Part shown: one piece after another, positions 63,857 to 64,000 of the stretch
Layout of the letters: every line of letters begins with the position of its first letter
Position numbering within the stretch: position 1 is the first letter of the stretch
DNA from: Rhizobiales bacterium GAS188
Lineage (GTDB): Bacteria > Pseudomonadota > Alphaproteobacteria > Rhizobiales > Beijerinckiaceae
Direction of reading: 5' to 3'
Length of the DNA stretch: 64,000 nucleotides
Assembly: GCA_900104855.1 (NCBI GenBank)
Contig: FNSS01000001.1
Location: 1,922,001-1,986,000 of the forward strand
Notes under the pieces: generated by a model
Databases searched by the model: none
Told to the model about the DNA's origin: nothing
What the model saw: the letters and a program-made list of their open reading frames with translations, nothing else
Program-made: the position numbers and the translations under genes

Positions 63857-64000
63857 CTACTCGGCGCTCGCGACGTGCACCTCGGCACGGATGGAATTCG
63901 CGATGTAGCAATGCTCATGCGAACGGTGATGCAGATCGGCGAGCTCCTCGGCATTGGGCCGGCGCTCTCCCGCAAAGGCGATCTTCGGCCGCAGCGTGAT
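63857..64000 (-). CDS. OsmC family protein, C-terminal part
   Basis: The last 47 residues of an OsmC/Ohr-type protein: [20 protein letters not shown] then [19 protein letters not shown]. The Cys in the segment HEHCYIANS is the second redox cysteine of the family's peroxidase site. The N-terminal part lies beyond the window edge. It probably reduces organic hydroperoxides. Confidence 0.85.
   Translation of the reverse strand: MTLRPKIAFAGERRPNAEELADLHHRSHEHCYIANSIRAEVHVASAE

Overview
The window is GC-rich chromosomal DNA from an alphaproteobacterium, most likely of the order Hyphomicrobiales. This is inferred from the gene set (alphaproteobacterial MntR, a Sinorhizobium-type phospholipid N-methyltransferase, split gcvPA/gcvPB, a TadG/CpaC-like pilus pair, the rsmI-yraN-PBP activator block) and from dense small palindromic repeats. 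The genus cannot be told from this sequence alone. Genes are tightly packed, often with 1 to 4 nt overlaps, and GTG or TTG starts are common.

Layout. 1-7.2 kb: a partial Na+/H+ antiporter, a DUF2254 membrane protein, a gamma-glutamyltransferase, small proteins including a 45-residue lipoprotein, and a TadG-like plus CpaC-N-like pair. 7.3-16.9 kb: mntR with an operator-like palindrome, a GAF protein, tRNA-Tyr, pyrF with a phospholipid methyltransferase, an M48 peptidase with a YjgN-like protein, a TetR regulator divergent from a ferric-reductase-like membrane protein with two matching operators, ilvC, a DUF924 protein and an XRE-cupin regulator. 17-20.4 kb: an aminoglycoside/choline-kinase-like protein and a dimethylglycine-dehydrogenase-like flavoprotein. 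20.4-23.9 kb: a repeat-rich island built of 85-bp REP pairs, 103-bp copies of a dehydrogenase 3' end, an intact REP-associated transposase (RAYT) and a RAYT remnant. These surround a gene fusing a ClpS-like domain, a ClpX-type zinc finger and an AAA ATPase. 23.9-29.9 kb: one strand carries a substrate-binding protein, succinate dehydrogenase/fumarate reductase subunits and a two-subunit class I fumarase. 30.4-43.1 kb: mostly catabolic and redox genes (2-dehydropantoate reductase family, ThDP enzyme, polysaccharide deacetylase family, SDR, flavin monooxygenase, cytochrome b plus molybdopterin oxidoreductase, frameshifted queC, metallohydrolase plus RidA).

43.3-44.6 kb is an IS110 element. Its edges can be placed because it interrupts a dispersed repeat, and its left end contains a foldable RNA with short segments matching target and donor, as expected of a bridge RNA. 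44.7-60.2 kb: a TPR-glycosyltransferase-DUF6165 fusion, an FAD oxidoreductase, yraN-rsmI, a PBP activator, ung, a 5'-nucleotidase, hydrolases, an alcohol dehydrogenase fragment, a Sel1 protein, hemH and an MFS transporter. 60.3-64 kb: gcvPB and gcvPA separated by a DUF559 gene lying between 50-bp inverted repeats, then the end of an OsmC-family gene.

The strongest candidates for something new are the ClpS-zinc finger-AAA fusion inside the REP/RAYT island, the composite repeats that carry a coding tail, and the readable guide segments of the IS110 element.
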